Assembly (NCBI GenBank): GCA_947487835.1
Contig: CANKXX010000003.1
Location: 248,001 to 312,000 of the forward strand
Reading direction: 5' to 3'
From: an uncultured Microbacteriaceae bacterium
Lineage (GTDB): Bacteria; Actinomycetota; Actinomycetes; Actinomycetales; Microbacteriaceae
DNA: 64,000 nucleotides
The position numbers were made by a program, and so were the translations under genes. The stretch's first letter is position 1. Every line of letters starts with the position of its first letter. This document shows positions 24,990-33,492 of the stretch, piece by piece. The notes under the pieces are model-generated. The model was not told the origin of the DNA, did not search any database, and was given only the letters and a program-made list of their open reading frames with translations.

Positions 24990-25017
24990 ACGGTCCCTGA
25001 GCCTGTCGAAGGGACGG
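24990..25017. repeat. Dispersed repeat family A, single copy
   Basis: One copy in the CCCTGAGCCTGTCGAAGGG orientation lies just upstream of the polymerase gene, between divergent rather than convergent genes. Confidence 0.8.
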
Positions 25018-25070
25018 ACGGACCAGACCCACTCCTCGCCCGCCGGGGCTCCGACCGGCACACTGGTCGC

Positions 25071-26147
25071 GTGACCGAAACGACGCCGTGGGTGCTGCAC
25101 GTCGACCTCGACCAGTTCATCGCGGCCGTCGAGGTGCTGCGTCGCCCCGAGCTGGCGGGCAAGCCGGTGATCGTCGGCGGCCGCGGCGACCCGACCGAGC
25201 GGGCCGTCGTCTCCACCGCCTCCTACGAGGCGCGGGCGTTCGGCGTCGGCTCCGGGATGCCGCTGCGCATCGCGGCCCGCAAGGTGCCGGACGCGGTGAT
25301 CCTGCCCGTCGACGCCGAGCACTACACCGCGGCATCGGATGAGGTGATGGCCACGCTGCGCGCGCAGCCCGGGGCCACGGTGCAGGTGCTCGGCTGGGAC
25401 GAGGCGTTCGTCGGCGTGCGCACAGAGGATCCCGAGCACTACGCGCGGCAGCTGCAGCGTGCCGTGCTCGACCGCACGGCCCTGCACTGCAGCGTCGGCA
25501 TCGGGGACACGCTCATCCGGGCCAAGAACGCCACCGGGTTCGGCAAGCCCCGCGGGGTGTTCCGGCTGACGGCGGACAACTGGCTCGACGTGATGGGCGA
25601 GCACCCGACCGTTGACCTGTGGGGCGTCGGCTCGAAGATCTCCCGGCGGCTGTCGACGCATGGCATCACGACCGTCGCCGAGCTCGCAGCCGCGGATCCC
25701 GCGAGCCTCGTGACCGAGTTCGGCCCGAAGATGGGCCCCTGGTACGTCACCCTTGGCCGGGGCGAGGGCACGAGTGTCGTCGACGACACCCCGTGGGTCG
25801 CGCGCGGCCACAGCCGGGAGACCACGTTCCAGCAGAACCTGACGCAGCCCGAGCAGGTGCGGGATGCCGTGGCGGACCTCGTCGCGCGGGTGCTCGAGGA
25901 CGTCGCCGCCGAGGGCCGGCCAGTGATCGGGCTCACCCTCAAGGTGCGCTTCGCGCCGTTCGTCACCAAGACCTTCGCCCGGAAGATCCCTGAGACGTCC
26001 GATCCCGCGGTCGTGCTCGCCAAAGCGCTCGAGCTCGTGGACAAGCTCGACCCCGAGCGGGAGATCCGGCTGCTCGGCCTGCGGGCGGAGATGCCCATGC
26101 CCGAGGATGCCCGGGAGGGGCACACTCCGACTCGCGGCGGCTGGTGA
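25071..26147 (+). CDS. dinB: Y-family DNA polymerase IV
   Basis: The 358-residue translesion polymerase has palm motifs HVDLDQFIAAVE (first catalytic Asp) and QVLGWDEAFVG (Asp/Glu pair). RAVVSTASYEARAFGVGSGMPLRIA is the fingers region, SVGIGDTLIRAKNATGFGKPRG the palm/thumb, and the little finger carries ARGHSRETTFQQNL. The GTG at 25071 lies 6 nt after CACACT. The C-terminus (PMPEDAREGHTPTRGGW) has no obvious QLxLF clamp-binding motif, so clamp recruitment is uncertain. The enzyme copies damaged templates with low fidelity. The gene appears monocistronic and no LexA box is recognisable upstream. Confidence 0.92.
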   Translation: MTETTPWVLHVDLDQFIAAVEVLRRPELAGKPVIVGGRGDPTERAVVSTASYEARAFGVGSGMPLRIAARKVPDAVILPVDAEHYTAASDEVMATLRAQPGATVQVLGWDEAFVGVRTEDPEHYARQLQRAVLDRTALHCSVGIGDTLIRAKNATGFGKPRGVFRLTADNWLDVMGEHPTVDLWGVGSKISRRLSTHGITTVAELAAADPASLVTEFGPKMGPWYVTLGRGEGTSVVDDTPWVARGHSRETTFQQNLTQPEQVRDAVADLVARVLEDVAAEGRPVIGLTLKVRFAPFVTKTFARKIPETSDPAVVLAKALELVDKLDPEREIRLLGLRAEMPMPEDAREGHTPTRGGW

Positions 26148-26195
26148 TCACCTCACGGCGCGCAGCCATACCGCCCGGCACAACGCCCACGGAAC

Positions 26196-26223
26196 GAAAA
26201 AGCCCCCGACGAGGTCAGGGGCT
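26196..26223 (-). terminator. Intrinsic terminator of tRNA-Ser(GCU)
   Basis: On the minus strand AGCCCC and GGGGCT form the stem, followed by TTTTT. It lies about 22 nt after the tRNA 3' end. Confidence 0.8.
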
Positions 26224-26245
26224 GGACGGGCCGGAGGCCGATGTG

Positions 26246-26336
26246 CGGAGACGGTGGGATTTGAACCCACGGTACCCAATAAAGGGTACTCCACCTTAGC
26301 AGGGTGGTGCACTAGGCCGAACTATGCGACGTCTCC
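26246..26336 (-). tRNA. tRNA-Ser (anticodon GCU)
   Basis: The 91-nt class II tRNA has acceptor GGAGACG/CGTCTCC, anticodon loop CTGCTAA (GCU), a long variable arm (TACCC..GGGTA) and T-loop GGTTCAAATCC. It decodes AGC and AGU. Confidence 0.96.
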
Positions 26337-27031
26337 CGAGCGCCCGGCTGGCGGACACACGACAGCCATCATAACGGCAGAGCGGGTCGGTCGCGATTCG
26401 GCGGCTGCGGAAAGACCGAAGCCCATTCCCAGCCGTGTCGACTTGTCCTCCAAAGAGAGGACAAAGTAGAGTGCCGGAGAAGCGCCCACGCCGACACCCC
26501 CCGAAGGTCGGCGAAGCCGGACGCCTCGCACGCCTCTACCCAAGGATCGACGCCCCACGATGCTGCGCCCAATGACGCGATGCGCTCGATGCTGCTTGCC
26601 TCACCGCACCGCCGCAATCGCTCAAGGCACGGACACCGTCCACACCAGATCCGCGAGGAAGAACTCTCACTCATCGACCAGTTCGGGTTGGTCCCGAGTG
26701 AGATAGGCGAACTCCCGCGAACATTGGGTGTGTTCAGCGGGGGTTCGTCGCCTGCACAGGGGCCGTGGTGAGGACTACCGCGGCCCCTCAGTAGTTTCAG
26801 GCCAGTGTCCGGGCCGCAGTGTCCGAGCCGCAGTGCGATCGCCTGAATCAGACACGTCGGCTCGCCCGCGGCTTGGTGATCCGCCGCGAGCGAGCGCCGC
26901 AGCGGGGGTGGCCGACGGGGGCTTCCGGTGCCCTCTTCTGGGGGTGCCCCCGGCACCTCGACGCCTGTAGGAAGGATCGGGGACTCGCGACGTCTTATCG
27001 AGGACGTCCGTCGACCCCGGACGGGAGCACT
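26337..27031. other. 695-bp region without a convincing gene
   Basis: Several open frames cross this stretch but none has the local codon bias, a start site and recognisable features together. It holds an operator-like inverted repeat with a promoter at 26443-26472 and, near its end, the leader of the STAS gene. It may be the remnant of a lost gene. Confidence 0.45.
26443..26472 (+). promoter_or_regulatory. Promoter overlapped by a perfect inverted repeat
   Basis: TTGTCCTC (26443-26450) and GAGGACAA (26457-26464) are perfect 8-bp arms with a 6-bp spacer. The left arm doubles as a -35 (TTGTCC) and TAGAGT (26467-26472) follows after 18 nt as the -10. This is repressor-operator geometry, but no obvious gene follows. 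Confidence 0.5.
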
Positions 27032-27364
27032 GTGTACTTTCCTACTGACGTCCTCGACGGTGACGTCGTCGTGATCCGGGCGCACGGCCGGCTGAACATG
27101 CTCACCGCTCCGCGCCTGGAGAGGACCCTCCAGTACGCCTTGGGCAACGGCAACACTCGGATCGTGCTCGATCTCTCCGAGGTCGAGTTCCTCGACTCGA
27201 CCGGTCTCAGCGTGATGATCCTGGGGATGAAGGAAGCGCGTGGTGGCGGCGGCGACCTCCGACTCGTGGCACCCGGCCCGCAGCCGTCTCTCGTGCTGCA
27301 GCTGACGAAGTTGGATCGAGTGCTGTTGGCCTTTGACGACGTGACGGCGGCCTGGGCCGCGTAG
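27032..27364 (+). CDS. STAS-domain anti-sigma factor antagonist
   Basis: The 110-residue single-domain protein is of the SpoIIAA/RsbV type. VVIRAHGRLNMLTAPRLERTL leads into the conserved phospho-acceptor region IVLDLSEVEFLDSTGLSVMILGMKEA (Ser of DSTGLS near residue 58), followed by LRLVAPGPQPSLVLQLTKLDRVLLAFDD. In the partner-switch pathway such proteins bind an anti-sigma kinase when dephosphorylated. No kinase, phosphatase or sigma gene is adjacent. The GTG at 27032 follows GGGAG. It converges with a membrane-protein gene through a shared terminator. Confidence 0.9.
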   Translation: MYFPTDVLDGDVVVIRAHGRLNMLTAPRLERTLQYALGNGNTRIVLDLSEVEFLDSTGLSVMILGMKEARGGGGDLRLVAPGPQPSLVLQLTKLDRVLLAFDDVTAAWAA

Positions 27365-27394
27365 CCGATCCGAGCCGGAGGGGCTGACACAGTT

Positions 27395-27432
27395 CTGGCC
27401 CGCTCCGCTCCTTTCGGAGCAGAACGGGCCAG
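27395..27432. terminator. Bidirectional terminator hairpin
   Basis: Outer arms CTGGCCCG/CGGGCCAG enclose an inner hairpin GCTCC-TTTC-GGAGC. It lies between the convergent STAS and membrane-protein genes. Confidence 0.7.
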
Positions 27433-27459
27433 AGCAGCTGACGCGAAGGTCAGGGAGAG

Positions 27460-28155
27460 TCAGCGACCAGAACCGCCGGCCTCGACCTTGCGGCGGTTGT
27501 TGACGTTCCTGGAGCCGAAGAGGCCACCCAGGGCGGCAACGATCGCGCCGAGCAGCAGCCCGACGAAGCCCCAGACCGCGCCGGTCTGCGCAGCGTCGGC
27601 CGCGTCCTGAGCCGTCTCGCCGACCTGGTCGGCAGCATCCTCGGCGGTCTGCTCGGCCTCCTCGACGTCCTCGGGCGACGGGGTGGGGATGGTGGCGGGG
27701 TCCACCTGCGCGGCAACCGGACCAGCGGCGGCACCCAGCCCGCTGACAACCGATCCGAGCGCACCGCCGATCGCGCCGGCCGCACTCACGGTCAGCATGA
27801 TGACGAGAACGATGATGGCGAGGACGGACGTCGCCCACGTGAGGAATCCGTGCAGGAGCCCGGCACGGACGCCCATCGCGCCGGCGACGAAACCGCCACC
27901 GGCGAATCCGAGCAGCAGGCTGATCACGCCCATCACTGCCGCGCCGGCACCGGAGCCGCCGAGACCGAACGCCGTGGTCAGAAGGGAGAACAACACGACG
28001 ACGGCGAGGAACGTGACAACCCCGGCGAAGATCGCACCCCAGGACACGTTCTGCACCCGGCCGGCACGTGCGTCACCGAGGATGTTCTCCTTCCACGCCA
28101 CGTCTGCGGTGCCGTCACCTACCGGCTCAGCCCGGCGGTTGTGGTTTTCTGCCAT
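27460..28155 (-). CDS. Hypothetical four-TM membrane protein
   Basis: The 231-residue protein has a hydrophilic N-terminus, three Gly/Ala-rich hydrophobic segments in residues 38-150 (WGAIFAGVVTFLAVVVLFSLL and FAGGGFVAGAMGVRAGLLHG are recognisable), an acidic stretch (PSPEDVEEAEQTAEDAADQV, about residues 158-180) and a final TM (GFVGLLLGAIVAALGGLFG) with a basic tail. No enzyme motif is present. The ATG follows AAGGAGC. The family occurs in many actinobacteria as general-stress or envelope proteins, but I cannot assign a function. It is convergent with the STAS gene. Confidence 0.78.
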   Translation of the reverse strand: MAENHNRRAEPVGDGTADVAWKENILGDARAGRVQNVSWGAIFAGVVTFLAVVVLFSLLTTAFGLGGSGAGAAVMGVISLLLGFAGGGFVAGAMGVRAGLLHGFLTWATSVLAIIVLVIMLTVSAAGAIGGALGSVVSGLGAAAGPVAAQVDPATIPTPSPEDVEEAEQTAEDAADQVGETAQDAADAAQTGAVWGFVGLLLGAIVAALGGLFGSRNVNNRRKVEAGGSGR

Positions 28156-28437
28156 TTCTCAAGCTCCTTAGTCTGTGTGTGCCGCACGCGATTCCCCTGG
28201 CCCTGTCACCCGAGGATCCTCGAGACAGCGATCGGCCTGCCGATAACACCGGTCTCTTCGGCGCCCGTGGAGTGCTCCAACCGGCCCCTGCGTACAGCGG
28301 TGCAAAGCTACTCAGGCGAATCCGCCTGAATAGGGGGTTGCCATCTCCGCGGCCTTCTGCTTACACCGTAAGCCGGTGGAGGGTCGCACTTCGCATCGCC
28401 GCGGATGCGGGCTCCGGATGGGCCACAATCAGAGGCG

Positions 28438-29595
28438 ATGCCCACACTGATCTATCGCCGCCTGCTCGCGTCGAGCGCACTCACCGCCCTGCTCTGGCTC
28501 CTGGTCGCCGGCGCCCGCTGGGCCCTCGCTCAGATCCAGGGGCCCGTCGCCCAGCTGGCCGGTCTCGTGCCCGAGGTGGTGCCGATGCGACTGATCTCCG
28601 GTTACAGCGGTTCGTGGCTGCCCGTCATAGCCGTCGCCGCGGGGATCGCCGTCGCGCTCGTGCATGCCGTGCTCACCGCGGCCGCGGGTCGCCGGGGCAG
28701 CACAGTGCTGGTCGCGGCCTGGTTCGCCACCGTCGCAGCGGGTGCGCTCGTCGGGCTCGCCCTGGACATCGCCGGCGCGTGGGGGTCCCTCGCCGGTTTC
28801 GGGCCGCGCGGGCTGCTGGTCGGCGAGTTCGGTGCGGCTGCGGCATCCGGCGCTCTCTGGGGGCTGGTGGTGGGTTGGCTGCCCGGTCTCATCATCCGCA
28901 GGCCTGTCCGCGCTGCGGCAGACGCGGGAGAGCGGGCATCGTCGACCCGGCCACCCGTCTGGCTCCTGCCGGCCGCGGTCGTCGCCGTGGTCACCGTGGT
29001 CGCGGCCGGCGTGACCAACGACCGCGCACGCACCGCCGCGATCGAGGCGGAAGCCGCCGCGCAGCGCGAGGCGGAGGCCGCTGTCACGTTCGGCGCCCTC
29101 CCCGACCCCAGCGCCCCCGGAACGCCGGTGCCCGAACAGGCGGACGCGTCCGCCGATCTCGATCCGGAGTGGTGCACGCCGGACAGGGCGATGCTGCTGA
29201 AGGGCGAGCCCGACGCGGCTACCGGGCACCGCGCCCTTCCGATCCGGCTCCTCAACTTCTCCGACCAGCCGTGCGTGATCGAGGGATATCCCGATGTGGC
29301 GTTCGGCGACCAGAACCAGCACCTGCTCGCGGTGACCCTCGAGCAGGGCGGGGCATTCATGACGCAGGATGCCGGACCCCAGCGCATCGAGGTGCCCGCC
29401 GGTGGCTACGCGGTCGCGGTACTCGGCTGGGATGCTGCGTCGCCGCACGGCGCGCTCGTCACGAAGACCGTGTACGCGGCACCCACCGCCGGCATGACCC
29501 GCGGCTCGTGGCCCATCGACCTCGACATCGTCGAAGGCTCGATCGTCGCGGTCACGGCCTGGGCCCACGATCCGAGTCCGGTATTCGCCGACTAG
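28438..29595 (+). CDS. Membrane protein with C-terminal DUF4232-like extracytoplasmic domain
   Basis: The 385-residue protein has five hydrophobic segments in the first 200 residues, the last being LLPAAVVAVVTVVAAGV. An acidic linker and a beta-rich domain (about residues 240-385) follow, with paired Cys in EWCTPDRAML and QPCVIEGYPDVAF. The latter carries the RLLNFSDQPCVIEGYP core typical of DUF4232, a family of exported Ig-like domains. The function is unknown. The ATG at 28438 has CACAAT about 8 nt upstream, suggesting a very short or absent leader. It is convergent with the LCP gene. Confidence 0.82.
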   Translation: MPTLIYRRLLASSALTALLWLLVAGARWALAQIQGPVAQLAGLVPEVVPMRLISGYSGSWLPVIAVAAGIAVALVHAVLTAAAGRRGSTVLVAAWFATVAAGALVGLALDIAGAWGSLAGFGPRGLLVGEFGAAAASGALWGLVVGWLPGLIIRRPVRAAADAGERASSTRPPVWLLPAAVVAVVTVVAAGVTNDRARTAAIEAEAAAQREAEAAVTFGALPDPSAPGTPVPEQADASADLDPEWCTPDRAMLLKGEPDAATGHRALPIRLLNFSDQPCVIEGYPDVAFGDQNQHLLAVTLEQGGAFMTQDAGPQRIEVPAGGYAVAVLGWDAASPHGALVTKTVYAAPTAGMTRGSWPIDLDIVEGSIVAVTAWAHDPSPVFAD

Positions 29596-29726
29596 TAGCC
29601 CCCATCCAAGGGCTGCTCGCCGATGGCGGAGCTCGTAGGAGCCTCCAGCGCTCAAGCATGACCGGCTGCCGCGGCCGGAACTGCGGACCGCTGATGTCGC
29701 GACGCGAGCGCCCGGTGCGGTGCGGA

Positions 29727-31028
29727 CTAGTCGAGGCGGCCGGCGGAGCAGGTGTACTCGGCGGCGGTCTGCCCCGAGATGGAGGAGGGCAGCGGCGAGT
29801 CCGTCGGCGCTCCGGCGTCGGCCGTCGGCACCGGGGCGGGAGTTCCCGTCGCCGGGGGCACGGTCGGGGCGGTGGCCTCGGGTGCGGGCGTCGTGGCTCC
29901 CGGCGTCGGCGCGGGGGCATTGGGGTCCGGCACCGAGCCGATGTTGACCGCGTCCGGCGAGAGGGCGACCGGCTCGTCGGCCAGGATCTTGGCGAACAGC
30001 ACGTCCGCATCCGCCTCGAGCGGCTTCACCCGGTTGGTGTAGATGCCGGTGCCGTCGGTGGTGCCCGGGTACTGCACGAAGGCGACCTGCTCCAGCGGGA
30101 TGTCGCGCAGGGTCAGGGCAATCGACACCATGGTGTCGTAGTTGGCGAGGCTGGTGGACAGCGACATGTTGTCGGCCGCCGCCTTCGCGAGCCCGTAGAG
30201 CTTCGCGGGGTTCGTGAGCGTCTCGCTGCTCTTCACCGTGCGGACGAGGGAGGACAGGAACACCTGCTGGTTGCTGATGCGGCCGAGGTCGCTGCCGTCG
30301 CCGACGCCGTGGCGGGTGCGCAGGAACTGCAGCGCCTCCTTGCCCTGCAGCGTGTGCTCGCCGGCGGACAGCTCGAGGTCGGTCTTCTCGTCGCGGATGG
30401 GCTCGGCCACGCACACCGGCACGCCGCCGATGGCGTTCGACATCTCGATCACGCCGCTGAACTCGATCTTCGCCGCGAACGGGATATCGAGGCCGGTCAG
30501 CTGCTCCACCGTCGCCACGGTGCAGGGGAGGCCGCCGTAGGTGAGGGTCATGTTGATGGCGTCCGCGCTCACCGCGGGGTTCTTCACGCCCTCCTCGTTG
30601 GTGCAGGACGGGATGGGGACGATGAGGTCGCGCGGGATGCTGACCACGACGGCGTTCGTGTGATCCTCGGAGATGTGCATGAGCATCGTCACGTCGTTCA
30701 GCTCGGCGTCACGCTGTCCGTAGGACAGGTCGCCCTCCCCGCTGTCGCTGCCGACGAGGAGCAGGTTGACGCCGCCGTCGAACTCGCCGACGGCCGGGAC
30801 GTCGTCCCCGTTCCCCCCGGAGATGTCGATGGAGCGACTCTGAATCGTCCGGTCGATGTTCCACAGCGCGACCGCGGCGACCGTTCCCCCGCTCACCAGC
30901 AGCACGGCCAGCACGAGGGCGAGACCCTTCACCAGCGCAAGCATCGGGTTGGAACGCGGAAGGCGCCCGTGCCGGGCGATGCCGGAGATGCGGTTGGGCC
31001 TGCTCGACCGGGAGGGTCTGTCGCTCAT
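29727..31028 (-). CDS. LytR-CpsA-Psr (LCP) family cell-wall glycopolymer ligase
   Basis: The 433-residue protein has a basic cytosolic N-terminus and one TM (LALVLAVLLVSGGTVAAVALWNI, about residues 36-58). The extracytoplasmic LCP domain shows NLLLVGSDSG, LNDVTMLMHISEDHTNAVVVSIPRDLIVPIP, AINMTLTYGG and the FLRTRHGVGDGSDLGRISNQQ region with the conserved Arg/Asp residues. A Pro/Thr/Ala-rich C-terminal tail follows (about residues 350-420). LCP enzymes transfer undecaprenyl-linked glycopolymers to peptidoglycan. The exopolysaccharide operon at 48.9 kb is a possible but unproven client. A tRNA-Ser gene lies just upstream on the same strand. Confidence 0.92.
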   Translation of the reverse strand: MSDRPSRSSRPNRISGIARHGRLPRSNPMLALVKGLALVLAVLLVSGGTVAAVALWNIDRTIQSRSIDISGGNGDDVPAVGEFDGGVNLLLVGSDSGEGDLSYGQRDAELNDVTMLMHISEDHTNAVVVSIPRDLIVPIPSCTNEEGVKNPAVSADAINMTLTYGGLPCTVATVEQLTGLDIPFAAKIEFSGVIEMSNAIGGVPVCVAEPIRDEKTDLELSAGEHTLQGKEALQFLRTRHGVGDGSDLGRISNQQVFLSSLVRTVKSSETLTNPAKLYGLAKAAADNMSLSTSLANYDTMVSIALTLRDIPLEQVAFVQYPGTTDGTGIYTNRVKPLEADADVLFAKILADEPVALSPDAVNIGSVPDPNAPAPTPGATTPAPEATAPTVPPATGTPAPVPTADAGAPTDSPLPSSISGQTAAEYTCSAGRLD

Positions 31029-31076
31029 CCGGGTCCTCTCAGGCTGGCGGGCGCAACGTGCTGGATCGGGGAAACG

Positions 31077-31161
31077 CGGAGGGCGTGGGATTCGAACCCA
31101 CGAGACATTTCTGCCCACCAGTTTTCAAGACTGGCTCCATCGGCCGCTCGGACAGCCCTCC
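31077..31161 (-). tRNA. tRNA-Ser (anticodon UGA)
   Basis: The 85-nt class II tRNA has acceptor GGAGGGC/GCCCTCC, anticodon loop CTTGAAA (UGA), a long variable arm and T-loop GGTTCGAATCC. It lies between the LCP gene and the HAD/serS operon, all on the minus strand, close to the synthetase that charges it. Confidence 0.95.
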
Positions 31162-31345
31162 CGTGCAGTCGCAACCGGTACTCCTGTGCAAGGAGGACGG
31201 TGCGACGACGTGGAAGCCGAGTGTAACGGATGCGTCTTGGGGGGTGCTGTCCTGCGCCGGCAGGCCGATCCGGGACGTCGGAGCGCACGTGTGAGCGAGG
31301 AGATGCCCCGGTCAGCAGGTGAGGAGGTGCCGGCGCTGGAGCCTG

Positions 31346-32182
31346 TCAGTGCTCGATCGAGCGCAGCGCGGCGGCGAGACCGTCCGACGTCACGGGCGCC
31401 GTGACCTCGGAGCTCGCGGCCAGCACCTCCTGCGGCGCCTGGCCCATCGCGATGGCGCGCCCGTGCTCGCGGGCCCACTCGAACATGTCGATGTCGTTGC
31501 GGCCGTCGCCCGCGACGATGACCCGCTCGCGGGGAATGTCGAGGAGCTGGCGCACGCGCTCGAGCGCGGTCGCCTTGTTCACGCCGTCCGGCGCGATGTC
31601 GAGCCAGGCGGTCCAGCCGATCGCGTACGTGACGCGGTGCAGGCCCATCCGCTCCACGACGGCGAGGAAGTCCTCCATGTCGTGGCCGGGCGAGATCACG
31701 ACGACGCGGGTGGCGTCGCGGTGCAGGAGCTCGTCAAACTCGACCTGGGTGCCCTTGGCCTCGAGGAAGCCGTCCGGGAACTCGCCGCCGGAGTAGAGGT
31801 AGTGCCCGTCCTCGTCCTCGACCGCATAGCGGCCGCTCGCCAGATAGGGGCGGATGCGCTGGAGCACGTCGGTGGGGTCGAACGTCTCCACGAAGCGACG
31901 CCGGTAGCCCGACGGGGTCGACGGGTCGCGGTGCATGGTGATGGCGCCGTTCGAGCAGACCACGTACTCCGGCGTCACGCCGAGCTGATGAAGGATGGGC
32001 AGGGCGTCAGCGACGGAGCGACCGGTCGCGACCATGACCTCGTGCCCCAGGCCCGACACCCGCTGCACCTCCTCGACCACGGCGTCGCTGAGGGTGCCGT
32101 CCATGCCGAGCACGGTGCCGTCGAGGTCGAGCGCGATCATCAGCCGGTCATGCCGGACCGCGGGGATGGTGTCGGACGACAT
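31346..32182 (-). CDS. Cof-type HAD-superfamily hydrolase
   Basis: The 278-residue phosphatase-type protein has motif I IALDLDGTVLGMDG (nucleophile Asp near residue 19), motif II VMVATGRS, and motifs III/IV NKATALERV... and VIVAGDGRNDIDMFEWA. The cap domain between them is of the Cof/YbiV class, which acts on sugar phosphates and flavin/PLP-type cofactors. The start codon follows the serS stop without a gap (TGA then ATG), so the two are co-transcribed and coupled. The specific substrate is not predictable. Confidence 0.92.
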   Translation of the reverse strand: MSSDTIPAVRHDRLMIALDLDGTVLGMDGTLSDAVVEEVQRVSGLGHEVMVATGRSVADALPILHQLGVTPEYVVCSNGAITMHRDPSTPSGYRRRFVETFDPTDVLQRIRPYLASGRYAVEDEDGHYLYSGGEFPDGFLEAKGTQVEFDELLHRDATRVVVISPGHDMEDFLAVVERMGLHRVTYAIGWTAWLDIAPDGVNKATALERVRQLLDIPRERVIVAGDGRNDIDMFEWAREHGRAIAMGQAPQEVLAASSEVTAPVTSDGLAAALRSIEH

Positions 32183-33454
32183 TCAGCGCTTCCCCGTGGG
32201 TTCGAGCAGGGCGAGCCCGCCCAGGTAGGGCCGCAACGCCTCGGGCACGACGACGGAGCCGTCGGCCTGCTGGTGCGTCTCGAGGATCGCGACGATCCAC
32301 CGGGTCGTGGCGAGCGTGCCGTTGAGAGTGGCGACCGGCGTCGTCTTCCCGCCGTCGGCGCGGTGCCGGATGTCGAGGCGGCGCGCCTGGTAGGTGGTGC
32401 AGTTCGAGGTCGACGTGAGCTCGCGGTAGGCCTGCTGGGTGGGGATCCACGCCTCGACGTCGAACTTGCGGGCGGCGCTCGACCCGAGGTCGCCCGCCGC
32501 GGTGTCGATGACGCGGTAGCTGAGGCCGAGGTCCTGCAGCATGCCCTCCTGGAGGGCGAGCAGGCGCTCGTGCTCCGCCACGGCATCCTCGGGGGCGACG
32601 TAGCTGAACATCTCGAGCTTGGTGAACTGGTGCACGCGGATGATGCCGCGGGTGTCCTTGCCGTAGGAGCCGGCCTCGCGGCGGTAGCAGGTGGACCAGC
32701 CGGCGTAGCGGAGCGGGCCGTCGGACAGGTCGAGGATCTCGTCGCTGTGGTAACCGGCGAGCGCGACCTCGCTCGTGCCGGTGAGGTAGAGGTCGTCGTT
32801 GGCGAGGTGGTAGATCTCGTCGGCGTGCTGGCCGAGGAAGCCGGTGCCGCTCATGATCTCCGGCTTGACGAGCGTCGGGGTGATCATCGGCACGAAGCCG
32901 GCCGCGAGGGCACGGTCGAGGCCCATGTTCATGATGGCGAGCTCGAGCCGGGCGCCGATGCCCTTCAGGAAGGAGAACCGCGCGCCGGAGACCTTGGCGC
33001 CGCGGCCCATGTCGATGGCGTCGAGGGCCTCGCCGATCTCGAGGTGGTCCCGGGGCTCGAAGTCGAACTCGGGGATCTCGCCGACCGTACGCACGAGCGC
33101 CCAGTCGTCCTCGCCGCCCTCCGGTACACCGTCGAGCACGATGTTCTCGATGGCGCGCACGGTCTGCGAGAACTCGGCCTCGGCATCCTGCGCGGTCTGC
33201 GACGCGGTCTTCACGTTCGCAGCGAGCGACTGCACCTCGGCGACGAGCTGCTTCTTCTCCTCGGGCGCGGCCTTCGCCACGCGCTTGCCGTACGCGTTCT
33301 GCTCGGCACGCAGGCGCTCGAACTCGGCGATGGCGGTGCGGCGCGTGGAGTCGGCCTCTAGGGCACGATCCACCAGATCTTCGGATGACCGGCGCGCCCG
33401 CTGCGAAGCTTTGACCAGGTCAGGGTTGTCGCGGAGCAGTTGCGGATCGATCAC
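32183..33454 (-). CDS. serS: Seryl-tRNA synthetase
   Basis: The 423-residue class II synthetase charges tRNA-Ser (and tRNA-Sec where present) with serine. The N-terminal two-helix tRNA-binding arm spans about residues 20-110. The catalytic core carries [34 protein letters not shown] (near motif 1), motif 2 [29 protein letters not shown] and motif 3 [17 protein letters not shown]. The GTG start lies 6 nt after TAGGGT on the minus strand, so it is predicted leaderless. Its start is only 38 bp from that of the divergent dagK. A tRNA-Ser gene lies 1 kb downstream. Confidence 0.98.
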   Translation of the reverse strand: MIDPQLLRDNPDLVKASQRARRSSEDLVDRALEADSTRRTAIAEFERLRAEQNAYGKRVAKAAPEEKKQLVAEVQSLAANVKTASQTAQDAEAEFSQTVRAIENIVLDGVPEGGEDDWALVRTVGEIPEFDFEPRDHLEIGEALDAIDMGRGAKVSGARFSFLKGIGARLELAIMNMGLDRALAAGFVPMITPTLVKPEIMSGTGFLGQHADEIYHLANDDLYLTGTSEVALAGYHSDEILDLSDGPLRYAGWSTCYRREAGSYGKDTRGIIRVHQFTKLEMFSYVAPEDAVAEHERLLALQEGMLQDLGLSYRVIDTAAGDLGSSAARKFDVEAWIPTQQAYRELTSTSNCTTYQARRLDIRHRADGGKTTPVATLNGTLATTRWIVAILETHQQADGSVVVPEALRPYLGGLALLEPTGKR

Positions 33455-33460
33455 GCGTCA

Positions 33461-33485
33461 ACCCTACTTGGCCATGCCGTAGCGT
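33461..33485. promoter_or_regulatory. Interlocked divergent leaderless promoters of serS and dagK
   Basis: TAGGGT (33466-33461, minus strand) precedes the serS GTG by 6 nt. TAGCGT (33480-33485, plus strand) precedes the dagK GTG by 7 nt. Both -10 boxes fit in the 38 bp between the start codons, so each promoter's -35 zone must fall in or next to the other gene's 5' end. Confidence 0.65.
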
Positions 33486-33492
33486 TGACCGT

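Noticed and set aside
24897-25070. N-terminal extension of the Y-family polymerase
   Set aside because: The extra residues would be encoded by a family A repeat and lack homology. The GTG at 25071 has a -10 box 6 nt upstream and begins the conserved domain.
26369-27838. 489-codon minus-strand open frame across the STAS gene
   Set aside because: It overlaps the STAS gene and the terminator antisense and has no recognisable domain. The 26.3-27.0 kb part was reported as gene-free instead.
28068-31226. 1052-codon open frame on the plus strand
   Set aside because: It runs across the DUF4232 gene in another frame, antisense through the LCP gene and through a tRNA gene. No family features.
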